Shown here: piece after piece, positions 11,740-25,100 of the stretch
Layout: each line of letters opens with the position of its first letter
Position numbering within the stretch: the first letter of the stretch is position 1
Assembly (NCBI RefSeq): GCF_035083965.1
Contig: NC_089726.1
Location: 21,498,559 to 21,562,558 of the forward strand
Reading direction: 5' to 3'
Origin: Branchiostoma lanceolatum
Lineage: Eukaryota; Chordata; Leptocardii; Amphioxiformes; Branchiostomatidae
DNA length: 64,000 nt
Translations under genes and position numbers: made by a program
Notes under the pieces: generated by a model
What the model was told of the DNA's origin: nothing
Databases searched by the model: none
Seen by the model: the letters and a program-made list of their open reading frames with translations, nothing else

Positions 11740-11761
11740 CCGAAGTTGCAGCACCCTCCGT
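11740..11761 (-). repeat. Right terminal inverted repeat
   Basis: Inverse of 6189-6210 with one mismatch; TA follows at 11762-11763. Confidence 0.65.
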
Positions 11762-11767
11762 TATATA

Positions 11768-13170
11768 GAATTACGAGGTGGATAAGTTTGAAGCTGCAAG
11801 GAGAGGGAATATACTAACTTTGTCATCTGCAAAGGTCTGCCTACCAAAAATTGATATCATATGTCAATGTATAAATTTTTGCATCATTTCCGGCAAACAA
11901 CTGTATTCAGTTGTAGATCTCAAAGGTACTGCTCTTAAAGGTGCAATTCTGACAACATTGAAGAAGAACATACATCGCATTCAGAAATGATAACTAATGT
12001 GTACAATTACAACACCGTATTACCTAGCAGGTATAGGTGATAACTCTCCATGAGCTTGAGGAATATCATACCTCAATTAGTTCGCGTGCCTTTGATTGGT
12101 TGTTCCAGATAAACACGTTAACAATAGGGGGCAATGGACAGAGTCCATACCGCGTACTATTCTAGTCTGACATTTAATTGTATTTTTCTATAACCCTTTG
12201 TCACTTCCGAGTGGTACTGGTGGAGGAAGGACTGATTACTTGTTCCCCAACTGAGGAAACCTCAATGTTTCCAAAGAAATTGCAAGCTTTACGCACGGCC
12301 GCCTTCAATTTCGTCCAGGAGCTTATTCCTCTAACCCACACTTCCTTCCCATAAGCTTATAAGATGCAGTAATTCACTGCCAGGCCTGTATCATGTTTGA
12401 CAAATTGGTTTTAGCGCAGCCACCTCCCACGCGGATGTGTCGTGTCATCCTCTGGTGCTCTCATGCAAGTTTGCCGTCAAATTACGGAATATAAAAACCG
12501 AGAGTGCAAGGCTCTTCAATGGAAATAATCATCAACAACATATCATGACAGGTGTATTGATATCAATATCAACGGTACATGCTGTTAAAAAGAAGCCGCA
12601 AGCCAAAATCGTGTAAACTCGTCCCACAACCAAAAGCCAATTCATGACATTTTATATCATACTGTATATAAAACAGACAAACAAAGAAAGTCAGAGACGC
12701 TGGTACGAACGTAACGTCAGAACTCACTCGTCTCGTTAACGGTAGGCCTGGTTGAAGATTACACCTAAACTGCACGGTGTAAACTGTAACTCTTGCAAAG
12801 CATCTTCTGAAATATTAATCAAATCCAGCATATACATGTTGATGAAGAACCATCTCCCTGGAGTCACAGAGGTTAATTGGGAACGTGTGGTTTTTATTCG
12901 GTAAGCGGCTACTCCATAAATCGACTAGAGTTTTCTCGAACTTGAAAGATCGCAAAAAATTATTTTCCGTCATAAGTCAGCATCGTTCTATGAGCTTTTA
13001 AAGTTTGTCACATTACAAATTTAGATCGGTTGTTCTGAACAAACACGTAAAAAGAAGAAACTATTTTTATACCTATACTACACTGTGTCTTTCTTAATTT
13101 CACTACCACAAACAGATTCATTTTATTCTGATGAAAGCTCATTTGTGTTGATAGAATATGTAGCTGTGTA
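11768..13170. other. No gene recognised
   Basis: AT-rich sequence with short chance frames only. No repeat family was recognised. Confidence 0.4.
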
Positions 13171-13174
13171 TGTT

Positions 13175-13333
13175 GAGCTTTGTTACAACACAAAGAAACA
13201 TTCACCATGAATTTTCAGTCGTCAACCTTCATTAGATAAAGTGAACAGTGAATCAGACATCTGATGAAGGCTGGCGAGATTGTCTGAAAATTCATGGTGA
13301 GTGTTTTCTTCGTATTGAATTGTAACAAAGCTG
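13175..13333. repeat. Palindromic element with arms of about 45-50 bp
   Basis: The left arm (13175-13219, GAGCTTTGTTACAAC ... CATGAATTTTCAG) pairs with the right arm (13283-13333, CTGAAAATTCATGG ... TTGTAACAAAGCT), with a short A/T-rich insertion in the right arm. The centre holds CTGATGAAGGC. It is probably a MITE or a decayed terminal structure. Confidence 0.65.
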
Positions 13334-13339
13334 AAAAAC

Positions 13340-15700
13340 ACATGTTTTATACATCTGTTTTGCAGCTTTCATCTTTTTGTCATATGCCTGGCGTTAGCTA
13401 CAATCTTGCCAGTGGAAGTTCGACCTTCACCTACGATGTATTTCGTGAGAGTCTTTGCGGAGGCTTATCACCCAATTGCCACACGCCTTTCAAATAAGAA
13501 ACAGTGACATACTACACAGAGGACGTACTACGCAGAGGATGTAATATGTTAGAGTGATTAGTTTTCTGGGAATCGTATAAGGATTGGGAAAGTCGTGTCA
13601 CATTAAAGGAGCGTTTCACTCCAGAAGCGAGTATAACATTTCACCAGAGACTAAATTGTTATGCTTGATTCCAGTTTGTTTTGTTAGATATACTATGCGT
13701 TGGAGCCTAAACGCAGGGCGAACATTGTAGCAATCGAGTTCTTGAAATTCCCGAGGACCATTCCAAGAATAGCAGAGTCCAATGCTTCAAGAACTTACAA
13801 AAGCACCAAATCTCTATATCCCAATACGCGATATTTGTCAAACCTTTTGTGTGCATTTCTATATGTGTGATAGTCACTCAACTGAATTCGTAAGCTTATC
13901 GCGTCCTCCATTAGCGAGAAATTGTTCCCGAAGTTGGCCATGCAAGTACATAGAGACGGGTCCGTATGGGGTATAAGGATTTAGAAAAGGATTATTGTTG
14001 AGAAGACAGATGAGGTAATTTAGCCAAAAGTCGGGTGAACTTGTATCCCGAAAAATATAATCTATCAGAAAATAATACTTCTGGAGTGGAATGCTCCTTT
14101 AACTGATGTTTTCATATTCAAGCAGCGTTCTAATACTTGTCTCAACTTTGATAAGAAATTGTGTTTGTGGGCATGATTAAAACGATTGTGTAATTATCAG
14201 ACTCGGTGGAGAACAAGCATATGCTGTTAGTCGTTGAGACATAGTTAAACAGGCAATATCAAGAGTGGGGGTGGCTAAAACGGTACGGTGATCCACAGTG
14301 TTCTAGATATACCCAACAGTGTTACAACGCAAAGTTTTGGTGTACTAGCTCAAAGTTTTGGTGTGATTCATGAAAAGGTAATGAAAGTTGGCTTTGCTGT
14401 CAAACGTTATACCGGTTCCTCTGTACCACGACATCATGTACAGCATAACAACGGCACCATATCGTCAGGTGTATTGCCAACGATACAGCCGGTTATGCCG
14501 AACCTTGTATGGTTGATCTATTGCTTACATCGTAGGATGTTCAGAGACATTGCCGAGGGCATTTTGCCGTACCGTGCCTCCTGTTTTCCGGTGATTAGGA
14601 GTAATAGGTTTCCTTTTCTATGAGTTTCTAGGAAAGAGACTGTGGTTTCTTCTAAAAGCTTTTTACTTGCAAGACTGAACAACCCATTAAGCTAGGGGAA
14701 AAACAACTTGAAATACTCAATCAAGTTAAAATGCTACGGAAACATACTTAATGAAACGCTGAACGAAATACAATTATCGTTAGCGGCTGAGAAGACAGCA
14801 GTCATCGATGTTGGCTAAAAGCCCAGAAAGATTTCTTCTGTGAGAGCAACTGTAGTCTGAAGCATTTAGCCCCAAATGGGGCATAGCTCTAATAAGTTTT
14901 GGATGATCTGGATGTGCCAATAAAAGGAGGAACCATGTGTTTTAAGATGATTGAGATGTGCACTCTAGCTCTTCTGAGACCGGTGGTAGAAATCGGTTCA
15001 GTGTCAGAACTGTTCAATTTTATTCAAATTCATTTTAAGAGGACTGGGCTAAAAGCAGGATTGCTTGTGGAGGCCCTCTCCTCTTACACACTACAGTAAG
15101 TGTCCGGATATTAGTCGACATCAGGGGAAGTGCACTGAGAAACATAATCAGTGTATATTGATTTTGGATCCGGCCGTCGCTTACAAGTATCCTTCCGCTT
15201 TGTCAGTGATACATCCCTCAGTCACTGGTATGCCTTAAAGTTTGTAATGTTCAGTGCTTGACTAAAATGGATTGCTGAACTTCTAGAACTCAATATCTTA
15301 TCATGCAACAGACACGTACCTTCAGCTATGTATGATATATGGTATCATTAGTAACTGTTGCATCACGGCTGTAATTTTTAAATGTCATTTTTAAATGGTT
15401 TAAAAACTTTTCCTGTCAATTTTATGTCGAGTTAGGCTATGAAGACTGCCTGAGTAATGACGATGGATTCTAACTGTACAAGCCGGTGATTTTAAACCAC
15501 TCAGTTACGAGTGTAAAAACTGAAGCTACACAAAACCTCACATTATCCGCTTTGTTCTTGTCTCCCGCCAGTAGATCGCAGAGGTTAGGGATGAAATCCC
15601 GACAAGTGGAACAGAATTTCGACTAATATCCCATGCTCTTTTGCTACGCATAGGCGTAGCAAGGCAGTTTTTCTAAGGTACAACTGATAGGGCTGATCCA
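13340..15700. other. No gene recognised
   Basis: Short chance frames only. The longest (14288-14623) has no recognisable domain or codon signal. Confidence 0.4.
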
Positions 15701-15929
15701 TTTACACAAGAAAATGGCCCATTGTCTTATCTATAAGTGTGGTGAGTTCTTCAATGTGCTGGAGGTTTGGTTCTCCTCAAACAACTTAAGTTTTGTAGAA
15801 TCAATTAGTATTGTTAATAAGCAAAAACATATATGTCTTGACATTTTGTACTACTTACGAACTTGCCATACATTGTACCCGTTACATTTGTTGTGCAATA
15901 AACTTTGATTGATTTGAACAAGGAACCTA

Positions 15930-16123
15930 CGGCGTTACGTCCCATCCGAGAGGACGTCCCTAATCAAAGCTAGGTACTCTTTTTCATTTGAGCCGAGTGA
16001 AGCTAGAGTAAAGTGCTTTTTTCCAAGGGCGCAACTGTGCGACTTGCTAGGGATTTTAAACCCGGAACGTTTGGATTCTCAGTCAGCAATATTTACCATA
16101 AGGCCACCTGAGCTACCACCGGA
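15930..16123 (-). mobile_element. tRNA-derived SINE, copy 1
   Basis: Read on the minus strand, the head (16123 downward) contains GTGGTAGCTCAGGTGG, a good RNA polymerase III A-box. About 50 bp later CGGGTTTAAAATCCC is a diverged B-box. A tRNA-unrelated body follows (AAGTCGCACAGTTGCGCCC, then the CACTTTACTCTAGC region, then GGGACGTCCTCTCGGATGGG). The same layout recurs at 16271, 32770, 34262 and 38905, always on the minus strand. Confidence 0.75.
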
Positions 16124-16535
16124 GATCTTTGTGGTTTTCTCAGAAGGATGAACCCTGGTTTCTAAAAAAAACGCTTAGAAAAAAGCAAAGATCCGAACCC
16201 ATTTAACTAAATCCACAAGAAAGCCATTTAAACTTGATAAAAGCTTGCGTACCGATAGGGGGATATGAGTGAGCCGAGTGAAGCTAGAGTAAAGTGCTTT
16301 TCCAAGGGCACAACTGTGCGACTTGCTAGGGATTTTAAACCCGGAACGTTTAAATTCTCTGTCAACAATATTTACCATAAGGCCGCCTGAGGTACCACCG
16401 GAGACCGTTGTGGTTTTCCCAGAAGGATGAACCCTGGTTTCTAAAAAAAAGCGTTTAGAAAAAAAGCACCATTTAACTAAATCCACAGGAAAGCCATTTA
16501 AGCTTGATAAAAGATTGCGTACCGATAGGGGGGTT
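15990..16535. repeat. Local tandem duplication of about 275 bp containing SINE heads
   Basis: From about 15992 and again from 16271, the sequence runs GAGCCGAGTGAAGCTAGAGT through the SINE head. It continues into a shared flank (GAAGGATGAACCCTGGTTTC, an A-run, then GCGTACCGATAGGGG). The copies differ at scattered sites and by one short deletion, so the SINE was duplicated together with its flank. Confidence 0.8.
16271..16403 (-). mobile_element. tRNA-derived SINE, copy 2 (head only)
   Basis: This is the second copy within the local duplication. The A-box is more decayed and the body after the GAGCCGAGTGAAGC segment is missing, because the duplication joint lies there. Confidence 0.7.
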
Positions 16536-16624
16536 AGAGTGAGGACAGGCAAATACCACGGGTGCAAACGATGCAGAGTGGATGAATGTTGCATAAACGG
16601 TAACAAACAGAATATAAACATTAT

Positions 16625-17865
16625 TGAAGACGTCTATACTCACGAAAGGTAAAAAGGAAAAATGACTGAAAATTGACGACAGATCCTCTTTACAACCGAA
16701 TATCTTTCCTAATTCGGTTCAATTTGCTGGAATATGATGCCGTATAAATTACATTACATACTCTTTACTTATCTGAGTAATTTTCCACCATATTTCGGAG
16801 ACCAGGTAATCACATGTATCACATTCATACATCAGGATTGTAGCAAACCACATTCCACGCTTTACAGAGTGTGATATAGGTACACATGTACAGTTGACTA
16901 CGTTTAATATTCAGCCATGTCTCCAATATGTTAGAGGAAGACGCATTGAAATAGAGTCTGACACTCTGGATAATACGGAACGTTGAAGTACCTTGAAACC
17001 ATTAGCGGGAGTGTGCAACCATGTTCATTATCATTACCAACTTAATCTAATCTGTCTGAAACACACGGTACTAGCTAGCTGCATATGCTTCAAATGCCTA
17101 CTTCAAAGCTATTCATTTCCAAATCTTAATTATGGTGCCTGTCTTTGATGTTCGCCTCTTCAAAGTTTAGAAAGCCTCCTTTCTTCTGCTCACAAAGTTA
17201 TCCTATTAAGTGCCCATTACCTTTCCTCTGTCCTACTACTCCGTGATTGAGGTCAGTGGTCTCCGACAGGAGTACTGTTTTTGCCTGTAATTGTGTGTTC
17301 GCAGCTATAACTCAGAATGTTTTGGATGGATTTGTTTAAACTTTTCCATGTCGGTAGCTATTGAGGTCCAGATGATGAACGGTGATTTGGGGCAAAGTAA
17401 CAGCATTTTTCTGTTTTGGAGAATTATAGATCTACACCCCCCCCTCGAAGGTGTGGTACAGTCCACATCTGTCGTTTGCCTGTGTTATTGAAGCTTTCAC
17501 AGGCAGTTACTCTCGAAGCAGAGGTTAGTCTTTGGGTTGTTTTAGATCTAGCTGTCGCTTGCCTAATACGTGCGTTATCCAATTATCTGGAGCCTAATCT
17601 CTAAGCAGGGGATAGGCTCCAGATTGTTTGCTGACTAGTGTAATAATAAATTATATATGAAAATAGGTTTTAAAAAAATTATTTTTTTTTCTGGTAAAGA
17701 GGATGTCAAACACCTTATCCCGCACCGCAAGTACCACAACTTTAATAACTTTACGGAGGTTTGTGCCCTACGGACTCCTGTTATCCCTGTGTCTGAACAC
17801 TAGATGGCCCTCGTTCTTCTGTTTTGTTTATTAATTGCTATACCTAGATACTGACGCCTTGTCGT
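16625..17865. other. No gene recognised
   Basis: No convincing coding frame or repeat family is visible. Confidence 0.4.
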
Positions 17866-17869
17866 TGTC

Positions 17870-18240
17870 CCTTGTAGATTTATTTATTATTTATTGAACT
17901 TCTCCATAAAAATGGATGGCATGACGAAACAGGTGTACCCCCGCAGGGGTCACCTTTTCAAGGCCGCCATGCCGAAATATACAAAATTATACACAAGATT
18001 AAAACATGATAATACAATATGAATAACCAATATAGATAAATCGACATAGAATTCAACTTAAGTCAACTTAACAAAATATACAATAAAAAGGTAGAGATGA
18101 ACTGATGAAACAGCACAAGATTCATAATGAGGTAGCAATTTGAACGTTACAAATTAGCGAGGCCTAGTAGCAAGGCAAGTTGAGCAACTGCACGCTAGTT
18201 GCAAGGTTGCTCTAAGTTGAAGGTTTGGCAGAACCTGATA
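17870..18240 (-). mobile_element. LINE 3'-end remnant (CR1/L2-like)
   Basis: On the minus strand this reads as a LINE 3' tail. A compact GC-rich stretch (CTTGAAAAGGTGACCCCTGC ... GTCATGCCATCC) is followed by a microsatellite-like tail of TAAATAAT units at 17879-17896. No protein is left. The assignment rests on layout only. Confidence 0.45.
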
Positions 18241-18641
18241 GATAGATAGCCTTCTTTATTCTACTCACGACGTGATATCATGTTAAGTGTCCAGGGTCTT
18301 GGATGTTTCATACTTTGACACCCATTATCGTTATTAGACATCCATTAGTGGTGTATACGAGTGTAAAAACACACCACTAGATTCCGTACAGATTAACGTT
18401 ACCTATTACACGTTATAAGATTACAGTTACATGCTACACCAACAGTATGATACTGGGGGTCGTAGACAACATTTTTACTTTGTCTTATTAGGCTTGTGAT
18501 TGAACGTTAGATAATTTCTACTTACAAACGTGGGATTTTTTTCTCCAAAAGTCCCTAACATGCTTCTCTGTGTACGTTTGTATAGATAATAGATGATTGA
18601 CGGGTTGGAGTTCTTCACCCAGAGTTCTTTGCGCGTGCGCC

Positions 18642-18673
18642 GATAAATATAGCCGCATTAGATAGTTCATTCA
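18642..18673 (+). promoter_or_regulatory. Possible core promoter of the GPCR gene
   Basis: A TATA-like GATAAATATA at about 18642 lies 25-30 bp ahead of an initiator-like TCATTCA (18667-18673) and roughly 100 bp before the ATG at 18773. It is flanked by a GCGCGTGCGC motif at 18631-18640. The spacing fits a TATA promoter, but there is no direct evidence of transcription start. Confidence 0.35.
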
Positions 18674-18772
18674 GATTCAACTGAGGGCAGATGCTCGTAT
18701 CTCTAACACTAGCATTTTTGTCTCCCCAAACCTCCCTATTTTAGACGTTCGTCTGTAGTTATACCTAAAAGA

Positions 18773-19100
18773 ATGGACATGGCTCGTAACGTAAACATAA
18801 CTTGGCCAAACTTGTCGTTCGTAGATGATTTTGTTTCCCCAAACAAGAACGCGAGCTCGACTGAAGATTCGGCCTGGAGTAGATATCAACATGGCTCTCT
18901 GATCACCGCCGTCTACATCCTCGTGTACAGTTTAGTGTTTATCCTGTGTGTGCTCGGTAATCTTGGAGTTTGCTGGGTGGTGGCCAAAACACGACAACTC
19001 CATACCGCCACGTTTTACTTCGTATTGAACCTGGCTGCTGCCGATCTGCTAGTAGCGATTTTCTGTATGCCCTTCACACTGGTGGCGCACATTTTGGTCG
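18773..19100 (+). CDS. GPCR exon 1 (N-terminus, TM1, TM2)
   Basis: It encodes residues 1-109 plus one base. The donor is GTAAGT at 19101. The downstream in-frame read-through to 19222 loses membrane character at once, confirming the exon end. The start ATG at 18773 precedes a second in-frame ATG (18779) by one codon; both lie ahead of the glycosylated N-terminus. Confidence 0.85.
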
Positions 19101-22100
19101 GTAAGTCAGCACTTTTTTCTCTTCTTATCTGTAGGTCTGCAGTTTTATGTGAGCGTCGCAACAAGTGTGTTAAACCAATATGTTTTTGCCGTCGATGTGT
19201 CCTCTTAGATTTGAATAATTGATCATTGATACTTCAGGAAATCTGATCATCCAGATTTGTGTACGCGTATGTCTTGGCCGTCTTGTGAAGTTTTAACGGT
19301 CTGTAATACAGTAAATGGTCTTTTGTATGTAACGTTGGGTAACATAAATTCGTCATTTTTCCGATAATGGTTCACTGAAATCAATCTAGCAGAACAATAA
19401 ACCATCCTTTTTTTCTATTATTCTGTCAGTATCATGTACTATCTTTGCACTAATCACATATATGGTAGATATTGTCTCTAGTCGTGCTGACACCATAATA
19501 TTTCAACTTGAAACTACCGTCCGTCGCACGCACAATGACGGTGTTGTCGGACAGGTGTGAACATTATTTCGGGAGAGAAGATTCGTCTTGAATATCTTAC
19601 CGCTAATAACATTTTATACAGTAGCTATTCGTTCCATCCTTGGCTTGAGGAGAGTGCTATGGATATAGACGTGTCCAAGTAAAAAAAATACACGAAAAAA
19701 CGGCCGTACCGCACACATCAGGCTAGTTCGGGAACAACCCGTGTGTTGAGTCGGTAGAACTTCACTCAAAGTCGGCCCATCGTCATCATCGGGCAACGTG
19801 TAACGTTACATTATTCATGGAAAGTTAGCTGGATGCCGTAGCAATGGCAATACTACGATGTCCATGTGTTCCTTGTTGTGTTAGGAGCAAACTTTGAGGA
19901 AAATATCTTCCTCAGTCCACTATCACACGCAACATTTAGACAAAAAAGTGTTCCTCACAAACCTTTGTCGTCTGCTTGACAACAGGATTCTGGTTAACAA
20001 TATGGCGGCGGGAAAATACACGTGCCGCAGGTTGTAGCAACAGAGAGGAGTTTTTGTGATTGATCACACTTAGAATCCAGTTGCAGGTTAGCAAAAGAGA
20101 TTGTAATAAGTTGTCTTGTAAATAATTGTGTTTAGCAGGAAGCGGATGTGACATTTTTCTTATAAACCAGCCGACAACCATGTTGTGTAATTCTCCCACG
20201 AAGCCCTCAGACTGTTCCAATAAGGGACGGAGAGTTTTTGACCTCGTCGCCTTCTAATGCATGCTTATCGAAGCTTTTCAGACAGTGTTCTGAATACGTT
20301 AGTCTGTCAGGTTTGCATTTCTAGCGGTATTACTTATGTTGCATCTAGCACATATCCCTAAATACCCCGTTTTCGAAAAATCGCGAATTTAAGTACCCCG
20401 CGAATTTATGTTACCCAACGTTACGTCTTTTGTCTAACATGAGCGAAACAAGCGTTAAGCACTCCTCACACCAAACTCTAATCGATAATGTCGCAACAGC
20501 TTTTTTTACAGCATTTCAATTGACATTATTACTTGATGTCTCAGTTTATTCAACAAGAAAGCACCCAGGCGTAATAGGTAGAAGATTGATGACAATTGTA
20601 TCCAGACGTTCCCGGAAGGAATGTTTAATTGAAAGGCAAATGGATTCACGCCGTGCAACAACAAAGTCAATTACTGTCAAGGGGCAGCACTGAGGTTAAG
20701 ATGTGTTCATGTCGCTCCCAAGCAGAAATTATTGTGTTCATGGCATACTAGTGGACGAAAAAAACCCGCTATGAAAGTTTGTCCTCAAATATCTTCTTGA
20801 AAATCACATACTTAGGCATCTACCCTTGCACAGGCAGTTTTATTACACGGGCGTGCGTAGCGTGTATATGTATAGTTCAAGTAATACTTCGTTTACGCCT
20901 GAGCGAGTTGGCATAGGCGCGTTTCCATTGAAATGTGCAAAAAACCGTTGTCAGTCTTTGTCATACCCGTATTCCACTGGGGTGGCGACCTCGCTGCGAC
21001 CGCGCCGAGACCTAAAATTTTAGAGTGCGCCCAACGAATTTTACAGATTAAAAAAACCTAATATTTTATTATGCCTCTTGTCTTCTGTTGTCTTTTCAGT
21101 CATTCTTTTACATATTACATGAGTTTCTCAATTATGAAGTCAATGTAAGGATTACACATTTTCCATCCGAGGCCCGGCCGGGCTGTTGCGGAAACACAAA
21201 ATCAAAGCGTATCTCAATGAATATGCACAAGCAATGCTCTTAAATAATGTTTGGTACATTTTGTGCCCTTCGTTGCCTTTTATATCATACTTAACACTCC
21301 CAGAGACTGGCCGGCCGGGCCCCGGTTCGGAAATGTGACCCAAGCATAAGGTCGCAGCGAGATCTCATCGGGAACGACGTTGAGTGGATATGAGCCGGAT
21401 AACCGGATTTGTCTATCCTTGATTTCATAAATGGAATTATGGCATGGCTGAAAAGACAGTAAAACACACAAGTCATGAAAAGATTAGTTTTTTTTTCTAT
21501 GAAATCCGTTGAACGCTCTGTTGAATTTTGTCGCAGAGAGCGCGCGGCGAGAGCGCCGTCCTAGTGGAATGGGGATATAACGGAAGTTACGCCTGTCGCA
21601 AAAAAACACGTTATGCTGTGTCTTCAACCAATAATAACGCTGTCGTTCATTTTTGGTAAGAAATTGAGGTGTTAGGGTAAAATGAAGAAAACAACGATGG
21701 TGTCAGACTTTCAACCATACCAAGTTGTAAAGACTGGCAACAGTATTCAGCACATTTCAGCGAGACCGAGCCTGAGGTCTGATGTTTTCTTACAGAACCT
21801 TGAAGAAATTCTGAAATAATTCCAAAGTAGCGTGAATAATACACAATATCTAAAACAACTATATATTGGAAAAATATGCTGCCCGCGAGAAACCCCTTAC
21901 TATCAACTTCGTAGACTTTGAAAAGGCATTCGATAGCGTTCACAGACCAACATTGTGGTCAATACTTCGGTACTATGGCATCCCCGAGAAACTAACACGC
22001 GTGATTAAGGAACTCTACAACGGGTGTGAGTGTGCGGTGAGGCTAGACGGTGGTGACCTCTCAGAATGGTTTGGTGTCGTTACGGGAGTACGACAGGGGT

Positions 22101-25100
22101 GCAATCTGTCCCCTTTACTCTTCGGGCTTGCTATTGACTGGCTCATGAGATCCGTCTCAGGTAGAAACCAGGGCATACCATGGTCACGACGTGGGCAGCT
22201 AGAAGACCTGCCGACGATCTGGCTTTACTGGGCGAAGTCAGACAAAACATACAGGAGAAAACAGATACCTGGGACTGGGGAATCAATAGGCCTACGCATA
22301 AGAAAAAAACACACAAAAGTGATGACATTGAACCAGGTTGGAGTAGTTCCACTGAAGCTGAATGGCGAAGACTTGCAAGAAGTGCCGCAGTTTACCAACC
22401 TAGGCAGCACAGCAACCAAAGGAAATAACGCCAGTGTGGAATTAAAGAAAAGAATTGGGCTTGGAGCCGCAAGCTTTACAAAGCAGAAAAGAGTATGGAA
22501 GGACAGACACATAAAGTTCAGAACCAAAATCCAAATATACAACTCGTGTGTGCTTTCGACAGTACGCTATGGCTCAGAAACCTGGCAAATGACAGTGAAA
22601 CAAGAAAAACGTCTTGATGTTGCCGACCAGAGGTGGTTACGAGCCATTCTGAGGGTGAGATGGCAACAGCACATCTCCAACGAGGAAGTGCACAGGAGAA
22701 CGGGTCAACCCTGTTTGTCTACTTTGGTGCGCAGAGCACGAGTAAGGTGGCTGAGACATGTTGCAAGAATGCCAGAGACACACCTCCCACGGATGGCATT
22801 AAACTGGGTACCACAGGGGAAAAGAAGGAGGGAGGTCAACAAATTACATGGGAGAAAACTGTCTTGAGAGACTTGGAGGAACTGGGCTTCACTTGGGAAG
22901 GAGTGAGAAGGCAGGCACTGGACAGAAGTGCATGGAAAGCAGTGGTGGCCCGCATCGTCGACAGATGAAAGCGGCGACGACGATGATGATGATGATAATA
23001 TCTCTACAACTGGATAAGATATGGCGTTTCGAGTAACATCCATCACTCTTCTTCGGCGTCACCAGAATGAACTGGCAGAAGGAATCTATGAGATGTACCT
23101 GGCAGAATAGTTTACAGTCATGTTCGCATGCATTACAATGGATTCATTCTGCCAGTTCATCCCAGTGACGCTGAAGAAGAGTGATGGATGTCATTTGATT
23201 CGTCCGGAGGTAATCTCCAGTTGCAGCTATTGGATTGTCTTTAGATAACATTAGTGATATTTTCTCAAGGAAAAAACAGCAAATTACAGTCATCTACGCG
23301 CCTATTTTATTATCAAAGTTGGTGTGATTTGCTATGAAAATTTGTAGTGTGGGGTACTTAACGATCGAAATTTCTCACCATTATCGTTTGCACTATAATT
23401 TCTGGACAGTAAAGCCTTATATTTATCATACGGCTCCGATTGAAAACGTGCGGGGTCTGTTAGTCTTTATTTCTTCAATCATGCTCGAGAAAATGATAAC
23501 AAGTAAGGCGCAGCCAAAACTGCCAGCAAGTTTGGATCCACATTTTCCCCCTTTAAGTCCACAAAGTACAGTCAAAACTGCTAAGTGTGGTGATATTAGG
23601 AATACTTTGTCGTTATCGTACCAAACAATATGCTTAGTGAGATTGAATATCTGATAAAAGTTTGAAGACACATCAACTTATGTCGTCATTTTGTGGTAAA
23701 TGGGGCAGCCATGACCAAGTACGACAAAGAAACCACCTGCACGTAAGGGTTACTAGACATATATCTATCGGTGCATTGGCACGTTAAGTTTACATGCCTT
23801 GCCACCTTGCTTTATCCCCCTGCTTGTCTTGACGGTACGTTTTGTATGGTTGCCTCAAAATCCATTACGCCTCCCCGGCTACATGACATTGGCCGTCGAG
23901 GTAGATTCCACTCACCAAACAGTGCCTCATGTTTGTATTCATGGTCACATCATTACCACGTCCAGACAGACTTAAGTGTTGGGTTGTTGTATGTACATTT
24001 GCAATGATTCGTACGCTACGAATAATAAACGAGTCGTACTCTATTAGAAAACCTATTTCGAGGTGGAAAGGTGATGAATTGAAAAGGGGAGACGCCGACA
24101 ACAAGAATTGGCATGATGCCTGGTTTACTTCCCGTGCGCGCTGCAAATGATGGCCTGAGTACCGCACAAGAATACAGAATCCTAAATGTTGGGCTGAATG
24201 TGTCTTTAGTAGGTAATTTGGAGGAGACATGGTCAAAGCTCAAGAAGGGGTTTGTACATTGCTGAGTTAAGCAAGTCTTATAGATAAGTAGGAGAATATA
24301 ATGAGCCACAATGGCAATGGATTACGTCTTCTGAAGTTGAGACCAAGCTGTCGCGAGTCACTCTAATCAACCATAGATGCGAGGCTCTTGATGAGGAGAC
24401 AAAAGGAGCGATTGGAAACATAACGTAGTTTTCCAATCATACTTCGTTCATATTTCATTTTCCAATCATTGTTAGGCTGATTGCACGTACCCCCGTGCCA
24501 AGGTGGAGTTTGAGTTTGAGTTTTATTTAGATCCACAATTAGCCTCATAAGAGGCTATTCTTCCTGTGGTCTACACAATATTTACACATTACAGTCGGGA
24601 TATACAAAGACATACAACATGACAGTAGAGGACAAAAAAGTCCATTAGCAAGTTGATGCAGCGGCAATGCTGAGAGTGTAGCTGCCTGCGAGCTTACGGG
24701 ACGTGAAAAAATGATTGCGTGCACTCTGTATTCCGCATAGGGATACACAGCGGGATCACTCCTCCTTACGAGGCAGTAAAAAGGGGCGAGAAGGTTCCTA
24801 GCGATTGCGTTAGCGGGACCAATTTATGGTGCACAAGCCGGACATAATGCTCAGCCGAGCATTAAGAAAAGAGAAAGCTTGTGTCTACTGAGAACACTGT
24901 CAGCATAATAGGGCACATTTATCCTCTCTTTATGTGACCTTTACGACTGGCAAATCCCTTTTACACGTGTCTATGAACATCGTAAAACCCTGTAAAACTC
25001 TGTAAATTTGGCAAAAGTGCGATTGGTATAAAGAGTTATGTTAGTATTGGAACAAATTTAAGTTCAGTGTTTTCAGACATGTATGGGTTCGTCGGGCTTG

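Larger units (their letters stand above)
6189..11761. mobile_element. Candidate 5.6-kb Tigger/pogo-type DNA transposon with terminal inverted repeats
   Basis: The left end starts ACGGAGGGTGCT and the right end, read inverted, starts with the same bases. The two 22-bp ends differ at one position. Both are flanked by TA (6187-6188 and 11762-11763), the target duplication expected of the Tc1/mariner-pogo superfamily. A second AACTTCGG motif follows inside the left end (6221-6228), and an inverted CCGAAGTT lies inside the right end (about 11507), as in subterminal repeats. The segment encloses an intact Tigger-like transposase (7280-9115). It also encloses a small spliced gene on the other strand (9939-10395). 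The length is large for a pogo element, so nested insertions or chance pairing of ends from two copies are possible. Confidence 0.55.

Noticed and set aside
19101-19222. Read-through of GPCR exon 1 to a stop at 19222
   Set aside because: Starts with GTAAGT and immediately loses the TM2-ECL1 pattern; exon 2 restores it exactly.
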